Below the pieces are notes generated by a model that was given only the letters and a program-made list of their open reading frames with translations, made no database searches and was not told the DNA's origin. From Nepenthes gracilis (taxonomy: Eukaryota; Streptophyta; Magnoliopsida; Caryophyllales; Nepenthaceae): 64,000 nucleotides of DNA. The translations under genes were made by a program, and so were the position numbers. The stretch's first letter is position 1. Every line of letters begins with the position of its first letter. This document shows positions 36,999 to 48,586 of the stretch, piece by piece. Location: the NCBI GenBank assembly GCA_033239525.1, contig BSYO01000023.1, forward strand, positions 12,602,158 through 12,666,157. Direction: 5' to 3'.

Positions 36999-37011
36999 CT
37001 CTGATACCAAT
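36999..37011 (-). other. Primer binding site
   Basis: Reads ATTGGTATCAGAG on the minus strand just inside the 5' LTR, matching the 3' end of initiator methionine tRNA as used by Ty1/copia elements. Confidence 0.85.
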
Positions 37012-37784
37012 TGTTGGGACCCAAATGGGCGCTCGGACAGAATGCTCAGGTGACCGGGCGGACAAAGTACTCGGAGACGGAGAGATTCACTGGACGGCGT
37101 CAACAAGGAAGAAGAAACACACCGGTGAAACCCTTCAGGAAAGAGGGAAAAACCACGGGAGTAGAGGCAACAACAAATCCACTATGTGAAATAGGTTACA
37201 ACCAACCTCCAAGAGGGAGTATCCGCTACACACCCAAGAAGATAAAAGAAGAAAACAGGCGAGAAAAGCACACTTGGTGATTTTTCTCTTTCTCCCGACC
37301 GGTGGTGACTCCTCTTTGTCTTTCACAAAGTCCTTTTGCCTTTACATGCACTCACACTTGCTTTCACAAGCTCTCAAGCTCTCAAGCTTCTCACACTCAC
37401 ACTCTCACTTCTCAATCTCACGCACCAGCCTATATATAATCGGGGAGGGCCAGTGGGTTACGGGTAGGTTACTACACCCCTTAGGCCTGCCATGGCCGTC
37501 CCGCACGCCTCTGCGTGTCGGAATGGCGAGCCTGCCACCTTGGAAGTTGAAGCCGCCCGGATGTCCAATCGGAGTGGGTTTGCATCCACTCCACGCTTGT
37601 GCAGCGAGCCTACGTGAGAGAGAAAGTCGACGAGGCTCCAGCGTCCTGTTGTCCACCTCTCGGACATGATACCTTTGAGTACGTCCAATTCATTCGCCTC
37701 GAGGACACACGTCCTCGTCCATGTCAACCTCTCGGACATGAACCTCCGGACATTTGTGTCCTTTGGTCCCCGACAAGAGAGTGA
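37012..37784 (-). repeat. 5' LTR of the copia-type element
   Basis: Shares its TGTTGGGACCC inner tip with the 3' LTR, but differs in many short indels. The outer tip stops at 'gagagtga', eight bases short of the 'ccccaaca' seen in the partner. Confidence 0.85.
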
Positions 37785-37834
37785 GGGAAGCAGCGGAATG
37801 CGGAGGGCTTTCGCATGATGTTAAAGATCGCCAT

Positions 37835-39059
37835 CACAGATTTGAGAGGGACGATGATCGTTAAATTTGGTGAAGGTGGGAGGAATTCTTGAATATGTTT
37901 GAAGAACAACGGTATGTTTGGGCGGCGCTCCCAACTACTGGTTGATCATTGAAACAATAAATAAAATGCAATTTTTATCGCTTTTTTTCTCAACCAAAAA
38001 AAAAAAACGATGAACAAAGGCATTCGAAATAGCTTCATATTTTATATGAATTAAAATATTTATTTTCGTAATTTCAATTATATATTTTAAAATAAATCAT
38101 TACAATATAACTATTATAGAAAATTTACAAATAACTAAAATTAATTATTTTTAAATAATAAAATTATAATTATTTATTATATTAAAGTAAAAAATATTTT
38201 TGTATTTTTTTAAAAAATAAACCCTACTCAATACAGAAATAATGCATATAGAGAAGCTCTTGAAATGCCTTCTATGGATTGACAAAAATATAGGGACCCT
38301 GTCTCACTTAAAAAAATATATATATAGAATTCTATTTATTAAGAAGATTATTATATTAAAATTTAATAGTAAAGATTTAAAAATAAAAAAAATCTTACAT
38401 ATTGTTAATTTTTATAATATTAATATCTACTTAATATTAAATTTAATATTTTGAAGATTTTGATAAAATAATAATTTAAATATAGTATTTATTATTTAAA
38501 TTTTAACAGATTTTTTTTTTTTTAAATTCAGCAGCTCAAATTTTAAAAAAAATTACTTCTTTGTATTAACAATCTTTAGATCTTAAATTGTCAATTATAT
38601 TCATATTTTTAAAAAATTAAAAAAATAAAAATAGTAGTCTTATTTTTTAAAATTTTTGTAATAATAGTATTTTATTATTTTATTATTTATTTAAAAATTA
38701 GATATTATTTTATATTTTTAAATAAATTAAATAAGAATCATTAAATTATATTAAATTAAAAAAAAAAATTATGTATACATAGGAGGGGCTTGTACACGAC
38801 TTTAGGGAGTCCCTCAATTTACATAGAGTTGGGCTAATGACCATAAATAGCAACCCTCGTTTATATATTTTTAATATGATATTTTAATTTTTTTTGATTA
38901 TATACTCAATCTTAATACTTTAAATTAATTTTTTTGATTAAAATATTTTAATATTTTAAGTTTAACCCAAGAGAAATTAATTTTTTTTAAAAAAAAATTA
39001 TGAATATAACATTTCAATAATTTTGAGTTTGGGGAGGAAAAAAAATTATGAATATAACC
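37835..39059. repeat. PANB leader and upstream block, copy 2
   Basis: Continues from the pseudogene start through leader and AT-rich upstream DNA, with the conserved islands at about 38247-38305 and 38773-38865. It runs into a deletion near 39040-39060 that removed the end of the block and the start of the adjoining LTR. Confidence 0.75.
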
Positions 39060-42000
39060 TTAGAAGATGTGACTTGAATAGTTGGACATTAAATAATCCT
39101 AATGCCTTAATAGGTTATCTTAGACGACGTTTGTGTTGATTTAGAAATTTGAGGTCAGGCGGTCCTCCCATTAAATTAAGCCAACCGTTATACATGCAAG
39201 TAACGTCCATAACCAAAGAAGAGATACTATATCAACGCATTGATTTAGAAGCTGTCCATTCAAATGACACCTCTCATTATAAATAAAACCTCTACCCCAA
39301 AGAATAGAGGGAACAGAGGACGACAAAAAAAGAGAAAGCAACAACAATGCCTGAAAAACTGCTACAGAAGTCAAACACTCTACCAAACGAGTATAAGACA
39401 ACTAAAGACACTCTACTAGTCGAGTGTACAACTACTAAAAGTCACTCCACCATACGAGTACAAAATAAAGAAGTATTGCACTCCATACAAACATTCTTCC
39501 TCATTATCTCTACATTCTCGCACTTATTTTCTTGTATTTTTTTATCCGAGTAAAAATATTTCTGACTTGAATGTCGAAAGATATATTGGGGAGTAAATCG
39601 TGTATACCTCTTACCTCTTATTTGTTTTATTATGATGCGTAAAATCTAAATTCTGAGTTATGAAGATAAGATTCGATTCTATTCGAACGCCCATGTATGA
39701 CAAAGTAGCTCTCTAATTCGTACAATAATACGGTTCCTAGAGATGCATTATTAGCGCCATTTGTGAAAAAATAATAGTCAAGCTACCTAACTGAGAATAA
39801 AGGATGTAGCAAACACCAAGACTCAGACAAGCGTACCACCTAAAGACATTATTTTACGTGGCAATTTCTGACAGAGGGTAATCATATAAATGCTTATCTG
39901 GCCACAAACGTCAATGTGGAGACACCGGCGGCCCAAGTTAACATAATGTCCAATGTCCTTTAGACAATTTGTAATAGATTGGAAGGACACCCATTGAGGC
40001 TCCATCCTCCAACTTCTAAACTTCTACATCTAATAGGAAGAATTGAAGGAAAAAGTAATCAACTAAAGTGGTTATTCTGCGGCCTAAAGAACTCGAGACC
40101 CAAGAGGTGATGAGCGACATGGCCTAGACTTGGCTAGAAGACTAACTACGTCTTGAAGCACGGAATGAAAGCTCAGAGCATTGGAATCTACACTATTCTC
40201 GAGATGTTGAGAAGCCTTCAGCTTGGGAAGAAGTCTCATGTAGCATCCTGCCAATAAGAGCTCATAGCCAGCAGATCCCGCATGTCTCCTTGAACCACTC
40301 GAAGTTGAGGACCTTTTTTAATATTAAGAGGACTGCATCCTCCTCCTAGGTGGAGGAGGAAATCATAAAGATTGAGCAGCGACTGTTCCAAGGAAATATG
40401 GATAAACACTTGGTCGACCTAGATAGGTTACCATTCAAGAGGAAAATCCAGATGCAGTAATTCTCTCTAAGGTTCAAAATGCTAACCTGAAGCCCTACAA
40501 TAAAAATTTTGATCCTATAGATTATTTGGATCACTTTCATACCCTATTGAGATTGTAGGGCCTAGACGATTCAGCCTTATGCCTCTACTTTCCACTAACT
40601 CTCAAAAGAGATGCACAAATTTAATATTATCAGTTACAACCAAATTTGATCCAAACATTTCAGAAACTGGCTGATAACTTTCTATTGTAGTTTGCATTCA
40701 ATCGAAAGGAAGAAAAACAGCCCTGGCACCTTATCTGTATCTGATAAAGGCCAAACGAGAGTCTAAAACTCTTCCTGACTTGGTTTAACGATGAGGCCCA
40801 AAGAATATTGAAGCTAATTGACAATGTGAAGCTGAAATCCTTCTGGCGACCCGTACAGTTGAATGAATTCTTCAAATACATGGTTCAACAAGAGCCCATA
40901 ACCTTTCTTGAGGCAAAAACCATCACTTGGGTATACATTGCCACCAAAGAGACCAATGAGACAAAGAGGCCAGAGCACACAGATTATCATTTAGGATCAA
41001 CAAGCGGGAAAAGGAAGAACGAAGATAACTTCATCACTTAAGATCTTATGAAGCAATTGAGGATAGAACCGAGTGTCTGAAGAGAGTACAAGCCCTTGAA
41101 CCAAACTCCTTTAAATACACTCAGATGAACATTCTAACGTAGATTTGTAACGAGAAGTTTCTGAAGTAACCTAAGTAGTTCAAGAATCCAAAACTAGGGG
41201 ATTAGTCCAAGTACTATTTTTACCATCAATCCTTGGGTCATATTATCGAGGACTGTTAGATTCTGTAGAAAAAGATCAAGACCCTTATCCAGAAGGGGTA
41301 TATCAACAAATTCTTAATAGACTCGGGGCAAGCTTCCAGGAGTGCGAATAGCGATGAGTTGGTGCAACAAGAGTAGCCGCGTAATCGAGTTGCAACCGGA
41401 GTGGTAAACATGGTGTCTACAAGATCATACTGAAATAAAACTCCATACCACTCAAAAAAGACTTCCAGTAGTAAAAAGTAGAGGATAAGAGTAAGGAATG
41501 AAATCATTAATTAATAACGATGATATGACTCATATAATAACCTTTCATTCTGACCTTATTGTATCTGCACTTATTTCAAATGATGCCTTTGACTACCCAT
41601 TAAAATGAATCTTCGTTGATAATGAAAATTCAAAAAATTTGTTGTGCATTGATATTTACTTTAAGCTCAGATTGAAAAAAGACTAGATAAAACCGATCGA
41701 GACCCTTAAATGGGTTAGACAATAAACTTATGCCAGTTTTGGAAACCATTCAATTGGAACTCACACTAGGAACGTACCCAAAGATTGCTCATATTCCTAA
41801 TCATTGACCTCCCTTTGGTCTATAATGCATTATGAAACTACTCTAATTAGTTGCATTCAAAGTAGTTATATCGATCCCACACTTGAAGATGTAATTTATG
41901 ACAGCATGTGGAGTTGAAGAAGTCCTAGGTGACCAAGTCATCGACCAAATGTGCTATTTATCTCAAGTCAATCAGGTGATTTCAAATCAGCTGGTTGAGG

Positions 42001-43640
42001 AATTCGACCTTTGAGGCAAAACAACTCTACAGTAAGGTCAATCCAGTGAGTCAACCGATAAAATCCTGCTAGATCACAACGAGCCTAAGAAATGCGTACA
42101 GATCGAAGCTCTCACCAAGTCAACCACAGGAACCGATGACTTTTCGTTGATAAAATTCAGGTATGTTTACATAGACACCCGTGGACATACCAAAAATTTC
42201 GACCGAGGTGGAGTTTCACAAGCTAGGCCTTGATCCTGTGTATCAACCGGTGAGGTAGAAATGGATGAGCCACTTTATCGAGAAACTGATTGTCATGAGT
42301 GAGGAAATCAGAAAGACTCTCAACGCAAGATTCATAAGGAAAGTTTAATACCTGAATTGGTTGTCAAATGCGGTGCTCATCAAGAAAAGTAATAGAACAT
42401 AGTTGATGTATGTCAATTTTAGCGATGTGAACAAAGTATATCCAAAAGACGGATTTCCATTACAAAGAATCGATTTGTTGATATACTCGACATCTGAGCA
42501 CAAGTTGTTAAGTTTCATGAATACTTATTTAGGTTATATCTAGATTCGGATAAGTGAAGAGCTCACCTCCTTCATGACCGACTAGAAATATACTATTACA
42601 AAGTCATATCCTTCTGAAATTTTTAGATTTATCGTGTCTTAACAGGAGATTGAAGTGAACCCCAAGAAGATAAAAGTTATCATGGATATAAATTCGCCTT
42701 GCACCACGAGAGAAATCTAGAGGTTAATCGGGAGACTCGCAATACTCTCCCAATTCTTGGCAAAATTTGTGGAGAAATATATTTCCTTCTTCAAAATCCT
42801 AAAAGGAATTAAGGTAAACGGATTTCAATAGATAAAAAGACTGCCAAGCAGCCTTTCAAGAATCGAAGAAATATCTAGCCAACCCTCCTCTCTTATCTTC
42901 TCCAAAAGAATGTGAGGAATTACACCTCTATCTGGCGATATCCAACACAGTACTAAGCTCAATCTTGATCAGGCAAGAGTTGAGATACAGCGAATGGTTT
43001 ACTACAATAACAAAATTCTAACAGATACCGAGACTCGATACTCACAAACTGAAAGGATCACTTTAACACCAATCCATTCTGCCAGAAAGATATGATCATA
43101 CTTTCAAACTCATAAGATTATTGTTCTAACTAGCCAACCACTAGAAGAAATCTTGTAGAAACCCAAAGCGTCCAAATGATTGAACAAATGGACAAACCAA
43201 TTAGGCAAGTTTGACATAAAATTCTGATAGTAACCAACTATAAAAAGTTAAACCGTCGCGGATTTTATAATTGAAACGATAACACTAATTTCATATGACA
43301 TTAAGAAGCACAAAGACACCCGTCACTAAGAAGAGACTCCAACCAAGATTTTACACATGGATGGTCAATCTTGGAATGAAGTAGGCATGGTCTTAAGAAT
43401 TTCGAATGAGTCAAAGATGTAATACTCGATGACATTTAGATTTTTAGCCACCAATAATGTCACTGAGCAAGAGGCATTATTAGCCTAACTCAGAATAACG
43501 AAGGAATGCTTAACCAGAAATCTAATCATCCATAGTAACTCAAAACAGATTGTCAATCAGGTCTTCAAAAATTTTAAAGCATCTAACTCATTACTTCCAA
43601 AGTATATTGTTAGAGTAAAGGGTCTGACTGAGTTATTCAA
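39060..43640 (+). mobile_element. Tat-like Ty3/gypsy remnant 1
   Basis: A 5'-truncated LTR (39060 to about 39750, TATA box in 'ctcattataaataaaacc' near 39276) is followed by the 'gcgccatttgtg' leader of this group. Next is gag from about 39807 ('gtagcaaacaccaag', start codon lost). Then come gag core (40490-41170), protease-like (about 41590-41800), partial reverse transcriptase (42150-42870, core deleted) and RNase H (43020-43240). Integrase and the 3' LTR are missing: the element stops at a fusion to PANB exon 1 near 43640. Stops are frequent. Confidence 0.75.
40490..41170 (+). pseudogene. Tat-like gag remnant in element 1
   Basis: Across frames I read FPLTL/STNSQKR-type and LQPN-type strings typical of retrotransposon gag, then an open stretch 40808-41041 containing VKLKSFWRPVQLNEFFKYMV and RPEHTDYHLGSTSGKRKNED. 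The same order appears in elements 2 and 3. Stops and shifts show decay. Confidence 0.6.
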
Positions 43641-43708
43641 TTTGAGAGGCCAAGAAGGGAGGAACAGTGAAATGCAGAGGGCTTTTGCATGATGTTAAAG
43701 ATCCCCAT
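43641..43708 (-). pseudogene. PANB exon 1 fragment fused to element 1
   Basis: From an ATG at 43708 the minus strand reads MGIFNIMQKPSAFHC, clearly the PANB N-terminus. It then leaves PANB and enters Tat-like sequence somewhere between about 43665 and 43635. 'gaggccaagaagggagg' there also resembles PANB 'gaggccgagaagggag', so the exact breakpoint is blurred. Confidence 0.85.
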
Positions 43709-44999
43709 CAGAGATTTGAGAGGGACGATGCTTGTAAAATTTGGTGAGGGTGCAAGGAATTCTTGAATTTATCTGAAGAACAACGATGTGTTTGGGCAGC
43801 GCCCCCAGTTCTTGGTTGATGGTTGAAAAAATAAAAAAATAAAAAAAGTAATTTTTTGGGATTTGTATCAATTTTTTTCTCAAAAAAAAAAAAACCCTAC
43901 GATGAACAAAGGGATTCGAAATAGCTTCAAATTTTACATAAATTAAAATATTAATTTTCACAATTTTAATTATATTTACAAATAATTAAAATTAATTTTT
44001 TTAATGATTGAATTATAATTATTTATTATATTAAGATAAAAAATAATTTAAGAAATAAAACCCCCCTCAACACACCAAATAAAGCATATAGAGAAGCTCT
44101 TGAAATGCCTTCTATAGATTGACAAAAATTTGAGGATCCTATCTCACTTTTAAAAAAATTGAATTCTATTTATTTAAGAAGATTATTATATTAAAATTTA
44201 ATAGTAAAGATTTAAAAATAAAAAAAAATGTTATATATTTTTATATTTTTAATTTTTTATAATATTAATATCTACTTAATATCAATTTTAATATTTCAAA
44301 ATTTTAATAAAATAATTATTTGAATATATTATTTATTATTAAAATTTTAAAAGTTAAATTTTTTATTTAACAACTCAGATTAAAAAAAAATAAAGTTTTA
44401 CTTATCTAAATTAACGGTCTATAGATCTTAAATTGTCAATTATATTTATATTTTTTAAAAATTAAAAAAATGAAAATAGTAGTCTTATTTTTGAAATTTT
44501 TTATAATATTAGTATTTTAATATTTTATTATTTATTGAAAAATTAGATATTACTTTATATTGTTTAAATAAATTAAATAAGAATCACTAAATTATATTAA
44601 ATTAAAAAAATTATGTATACATAGGAGGGGCTTCTACACAACTTTAGGGAGTCCCTCAATTTATATAGAGTTGGGCTAATAACCACAAATAGCACCCTAG
44701 TTTATGTATTTTTAATCTGATCTTTTAATTTTATTGATTATATACTCAATCTTAGTACTCTTTTAATTCTAAATATTTTAAGTTTAACCAAAGAAAAATT
44801 AAAATTTTTTTAAAAAAATTAAGAATATAGCATTTGAATAATTTCGAGTTTGGGGAGGAAAAATCTCCATAGCAACATCTTCACTATTGAATAAAAAATT
44901 AAATAAATAATCTTTAAATTAACAAAAATGATAGGAGTGATTATCTTTTAAATTTTTTAAAAAAAATATATAGTATTTAAATGCTCGGTAGATACAAAT
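43709..44999. repeat. PANB leader and upstream block, copy 3
   Basis: Leader at 43709-43830 and AT-rich DNA with conserved islands near 44090-44150 and 44611-44706. It ends CAAAT at 44995-44999, directly against the LTR of element 2. Confidence 0.8.
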
Positions 45000-45802
45000 T
45001 GATGGGTACAACCATAATCAGGCATGCCCAATACATCAAAGGGTAAGAGGCCCAAATGACGACGGACTAACAGAATACACTACCAAACCAATCAGGAGAA
45101 CAATACAACACTTGAATCAGGGGATGCATCCTGAAAGTTGGGCATTAAACAATCATAATAGCTTAATGAGCTATCTCAGACGATGGCTATGCCGACCTAA
45201 AAACTAGATGTCGGGCGGTCTTCCTATTAAATTGAAGCAGCCATTATACATGTAAGTAATATCTTTTATAACTGAAGATGTACCATATCCATGTATTGAT
45301 TTAGAGGCCTGCCAACTAAATGGCACTTATTATTATAAATAAAACATCTCCCCCAAAGAATAGATGGAATTAAGGACAACGAAAAAAGGGAAAGCAACAA
45401 TAACACTTGAAAAACGGCTGCAAAAAACAGACACTCTACGACATGAGTGTAAAACAACTAAAGATACTCCATCGGTCGAGTGCGCAACTACTAAAAGTCA
45501 CTCCACCTAACGAGTACAAAATAAAGAAGCGCTGCATTCTAAACAAATACTCTTTCCCATCCTCTCTACATTATTGCATTCATTTCCTTGCATATTCTCA
45601 TCTAAATAAAAAGATTTATGATTTGAATATCGAAGGATTATCGGATGGTGAGTCTCATATACCTCTTACCTATTATTTATCTTGTTATGATGTGTATAAT
45701 CCAAATTCTGAATTACGAAGATTAGATCTGAGTTTATTTGGATGCCCATGCATGACAAAATGACTCCATAATTCGTATAATAATTCAAATCCTAGAAATG
45801 CA
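45000..45802 (+). repeat. LTR of Tat-like element 2
   Basis: 803 bp, TG to CA. It begins at the same base after CAAAT as the LTRs at 47789 and 56912. Confidence 0.8.
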
Positions 45803-47020
45803 TTTTTAGCGCTATCTGTGGGAAGGATAAAAGTCAAGCCACCTAACTGAGAATAAAGGATATGGCAAACACTAAGATCCAAACAAGCGTACCACCCAAG
45901 GAAATAATTTCACGTGGCGATTACTCGATGGAGGGCAGTCATGGAGATGCTCGTCTAGCCACAAACGTATATGTGGAGATGCTGATAGCACTAGTGGATA
46001 TAATGTCCAAGGTCCTTTAGACAACTCACAATAGATTGTAAAGATACCCATTGGGGCTTCATCCTCCAACTCTCAGACTTTTGCATTTAAGAGGAGGAAT
46101 CAAAGAAAAAATAGTAAACTAAAGAGGTGACTCCGTGGCTTGAAGACCTCAAGGCTCAAGAGGTCACAAGCGATAGGGCCTAGACCTAGTTAGAAGGCTA
46201 ACTATGTCTTGGAGTATGGGATGAAAGCTCAGAGTGGTAGAATTTGCGCTATTCTTGAGATGTTGAGAAGCCTTCAGCCCGAGAAGAAATCTCATGCAGC
46301 ACCCTGCCGAGAAGAGCTCATGCTCGATAGATCCAGCATGTCTCCCCGAACCATATGCCTCTACTTCCCATTGACTCTCAAAAGAGATGCTCAAACTTAA
46401 TATTACCGGTTACAACCAAATTTGATTTGAACATTTCAGGCTCTAGATAATAACTTTCTATCATAATTTACATCTAGTCGAAAGAAAGAAAAGCAATATT
46501 GGCACCTTGTTCACATCCAACAAGGGCCAAACGAGAATCTAAAATCCTTCCTAGCTCAGTTTAATAATGAGGCCCAGAGAATATCAAAGCTAACCGGTGA
46601 GGTGAAGTTGAATTCTTTCATGGTGATTACCATGAAATTGGATCGAAGTAGTTGTGCAATCGGATTGTAAATGCTCAAACGGGATCGCCATAAAAACTAG
46701 GGGTAAGCCTATGAGATTGCAAATAACGACAAGTTGGAGGTAACAAGAGTAGTCGTGCAATCGGATTGTCGCTGGAGTGGTAAACATGATGTCAACCGAA
46801 CCACACAGCAATAAAACTTCAAACTACCTGAAAAAGACTTTTAATACAAGAAGTAGATGATAGGAGTACGAAATGATATCATTAGCTTTAGTAACAATGA
46901 TATGACTTATATAATAACTTTTCATTTTAGCCCTCTTATTGTATCCGCGCTCATTTTAGATGGTACTTTTGACTACCAATTAAAATGAGTTTTTATTGAT
47001 AATAGACGTTTAAATATATT
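45000..47020 (+). mobile_element. Tat-like Ty3/gypsy remnant 2
   Basis: Complete 5' LTR 45000-45802 (TGATGGGTACAACC to AAATGCA; TATA box 'attattataaataaaaca' near 45335), then 'agcgctatctgtggg' and gag start ATGGCAAACACTAAG at 45860. Gag pieces run to about 46640. An internal deletion joins these to a short protease-region piece that ends near 47020 in AT-rich DNA. Unlike the other copies, its 3' side is not joined to a PANB exon fragment. Confidence 0.75.
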
Positions 47021-47029
47021 CTGAAAATT

Positions 47030-47788
47030 ATAATATTAAATTCTTAAAATTTTTTAAATTTCTGACCCACTACTTGATATTAAATATTATTTAATATATT
47101 TAAATAAAATATTTATTTAAATATATTATTTATTATTTAAAATTTAACAATCAAATTATTTTAATTCAACAACTCTGATTAAAAAAAATAAGATTTTACT
47201 TCTTTATATTAACAATCTTTAGATCTCAAATTGTCAATTATCTTCATATTTTTAAAAAATTAAAAATAATAAAAGTAGTAGTCTTATTTTTGAATTTTTT
47301 TATAATATTAGTATTTTAATATTTTATCATTTATTTAAAAATTTAGATATTATTTCGTATTTTTTAAATAAATTAAATAAGATTCATTAAATTATATTAA
47401 ATTTAAAAATTATGTATACATAGGAGGGGCTTCTACACAACTTTAGGGAGTCCCTCAATTTATATAGAGTTGGACTAATGACCATAAATAGCACCCTCGT
47501 TTCTGTATTTTTAATATGATATTTTAATTTTATTGATTATATACTCAATCTTAATACTTTTTTAATTCTAAATATTTTAAGTTTAACCAAAGAAAAATTA
47601 ATTTTTTAAAAAAATTAAGAATATAGCATTTGAATAATTTCGAGTTTGGGGAGGAAAAAACCTCCTTAGCAACATCTTCATTATTAAATAAAAAATTTAA
47701 TAAACAATCTTTAAATTAAAAAAAATGATCAGAGTGATTATCTTTTAAATTTTTTTTTAAATATATTGAATGTTCAATAAATACAAAT
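47030..47788. repeat. PANB upstream block, partial copy 4
   Basis: Starts within the AT-rich part, lacks exon 1 and leader, and keeps the 'ggaggggcttctacacaac' island at 47413-47505. It ends CAAAT against element 3 at 47789. Confidence 0.75.
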
Positions 47789-48586
47789 TGATGGTTACGA
47801 CCAACATTAGGCCAGCCCAATACACAGAAGGGTAAAAGGTCCAAATAATAACAACCCAACAGAATGCGCCACCGAGCCCATCAAACAAGCGATGCAACAC
47901 TTGAACCAGGGGATGCGATCTGAATAGTCAAATATTAAATAATCACAATAGCTTACTTAATGAATTATCCCAGGCAACGGCTCTGCCGATCTAGAAAATG
48001 GATGCCAGGCGGTTCTCACATTAAATTGCAACGACTGTTATATATGCAATAACATCCCTCAATATTAAAGATGCACCATACCCGCAAATTGATTTAGGGG
48101 TATGTCAATCAAACGATATATCTAATTATAAATAAAACCTCTCCCCTCAAGAATAGGGGGAACAAATGATGAGGAAAAAAAGAGAAAGCAACAACAACAC
48201 CTGAAAAACGGCTACAAAAATTAGACATTCCACCAGACGAGTATAAAACAATTAAAGATATTCCACCAGTTGAGTGCACAATAACTAAAAGTCACTCCAC
48301 TAGACGAGTACAAAATAAAGGAGCACTACACTCTGTACAAGTACTCTTCTCTATCCTCTCTAGATTCTCGCACTCATTTTCTTACATTTTCTCATTCGAG
48401 TAAAAAGATTTCTGACATGTAATGAGTAGTGAGTCTTATATATTTTTTACCTCTTATTTGTCATGTTGTGATGCATAGGATCTAAATTATGAGTTATGAA
48501 CAGCGAACACAATTCTATTTGAATGCCTATGTGTGACAAAGCGGCTCCCTAATTCATATAATAATTCGGGTCTCAAAGATATATCA
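47789..48586 (+). repeat. LTR of Tat-like element 3
   Basis: Begins TGATGGTTACGACC; ends near 'gatatatca' before 'ttgtcaccgcctgtgag'. A TATA-like 'ctaattataaataaaacc' lies near 48122. Confidence 0.75.

Larger units (their letters stand above)
34526..37784 (-). mobile_element. Non-autonomous copia-type element (3.26 kb) in PANB exon 1
   Basis: Inserted in exon 1 of the pseudogene between GGGAG (34521-34525) and GGGAA (37785-37789). In minus orientation: 5' LTR 37784-37012, primer site 37011-36999 reading ATTGGTATCAGAG (the initiator-Met-type site used by copia elements), internal region 37011-35324, polypurine tract 35336-35324 reading GTGAGGGGAAGTT, and 3' LTR 35323-34526. The internal 1.69 kb holds only a gag relic. 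No protease, integrase, reverse transcriptase or RNase H was seen, so it must have depended on a helper. The LTRs (798 and 773 bp) differ by many small indels, and the outer end of the 5' LTR lacks the last eight bases. Confidence 0.88.
24185..37834 (-). pseudogene. PANB: Second PANB copy, disrupted
   Basis: Exon equivalents on the minus strand: exon 1 split into 37834-37785 and 34525-34181, then 29004-28798, 28689-28543, 24582-24529 and 24440-24185. Exons 2, 3 and 4 have the same lengths as copy 1, open frames, intact GT/AG sites and the IKLEGG and LECVP motifs. Defects: a 3.26-kb copia-type element inside exon 1; a 7-bp deletion in exon 1 just after GGPKP that shifts the frame to an early stop; an in-frame 15-bp loss before VTAYDYPSA; and one extra T near the 3' end that replaces the last ten or so residues (EKIGQSHTA then stop). 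Intron 3 grew to 3960 bp and intron 1 to 5176 bp by insertions. Clean middle exons suggest fairly recent loss. Confidence 0.93.
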
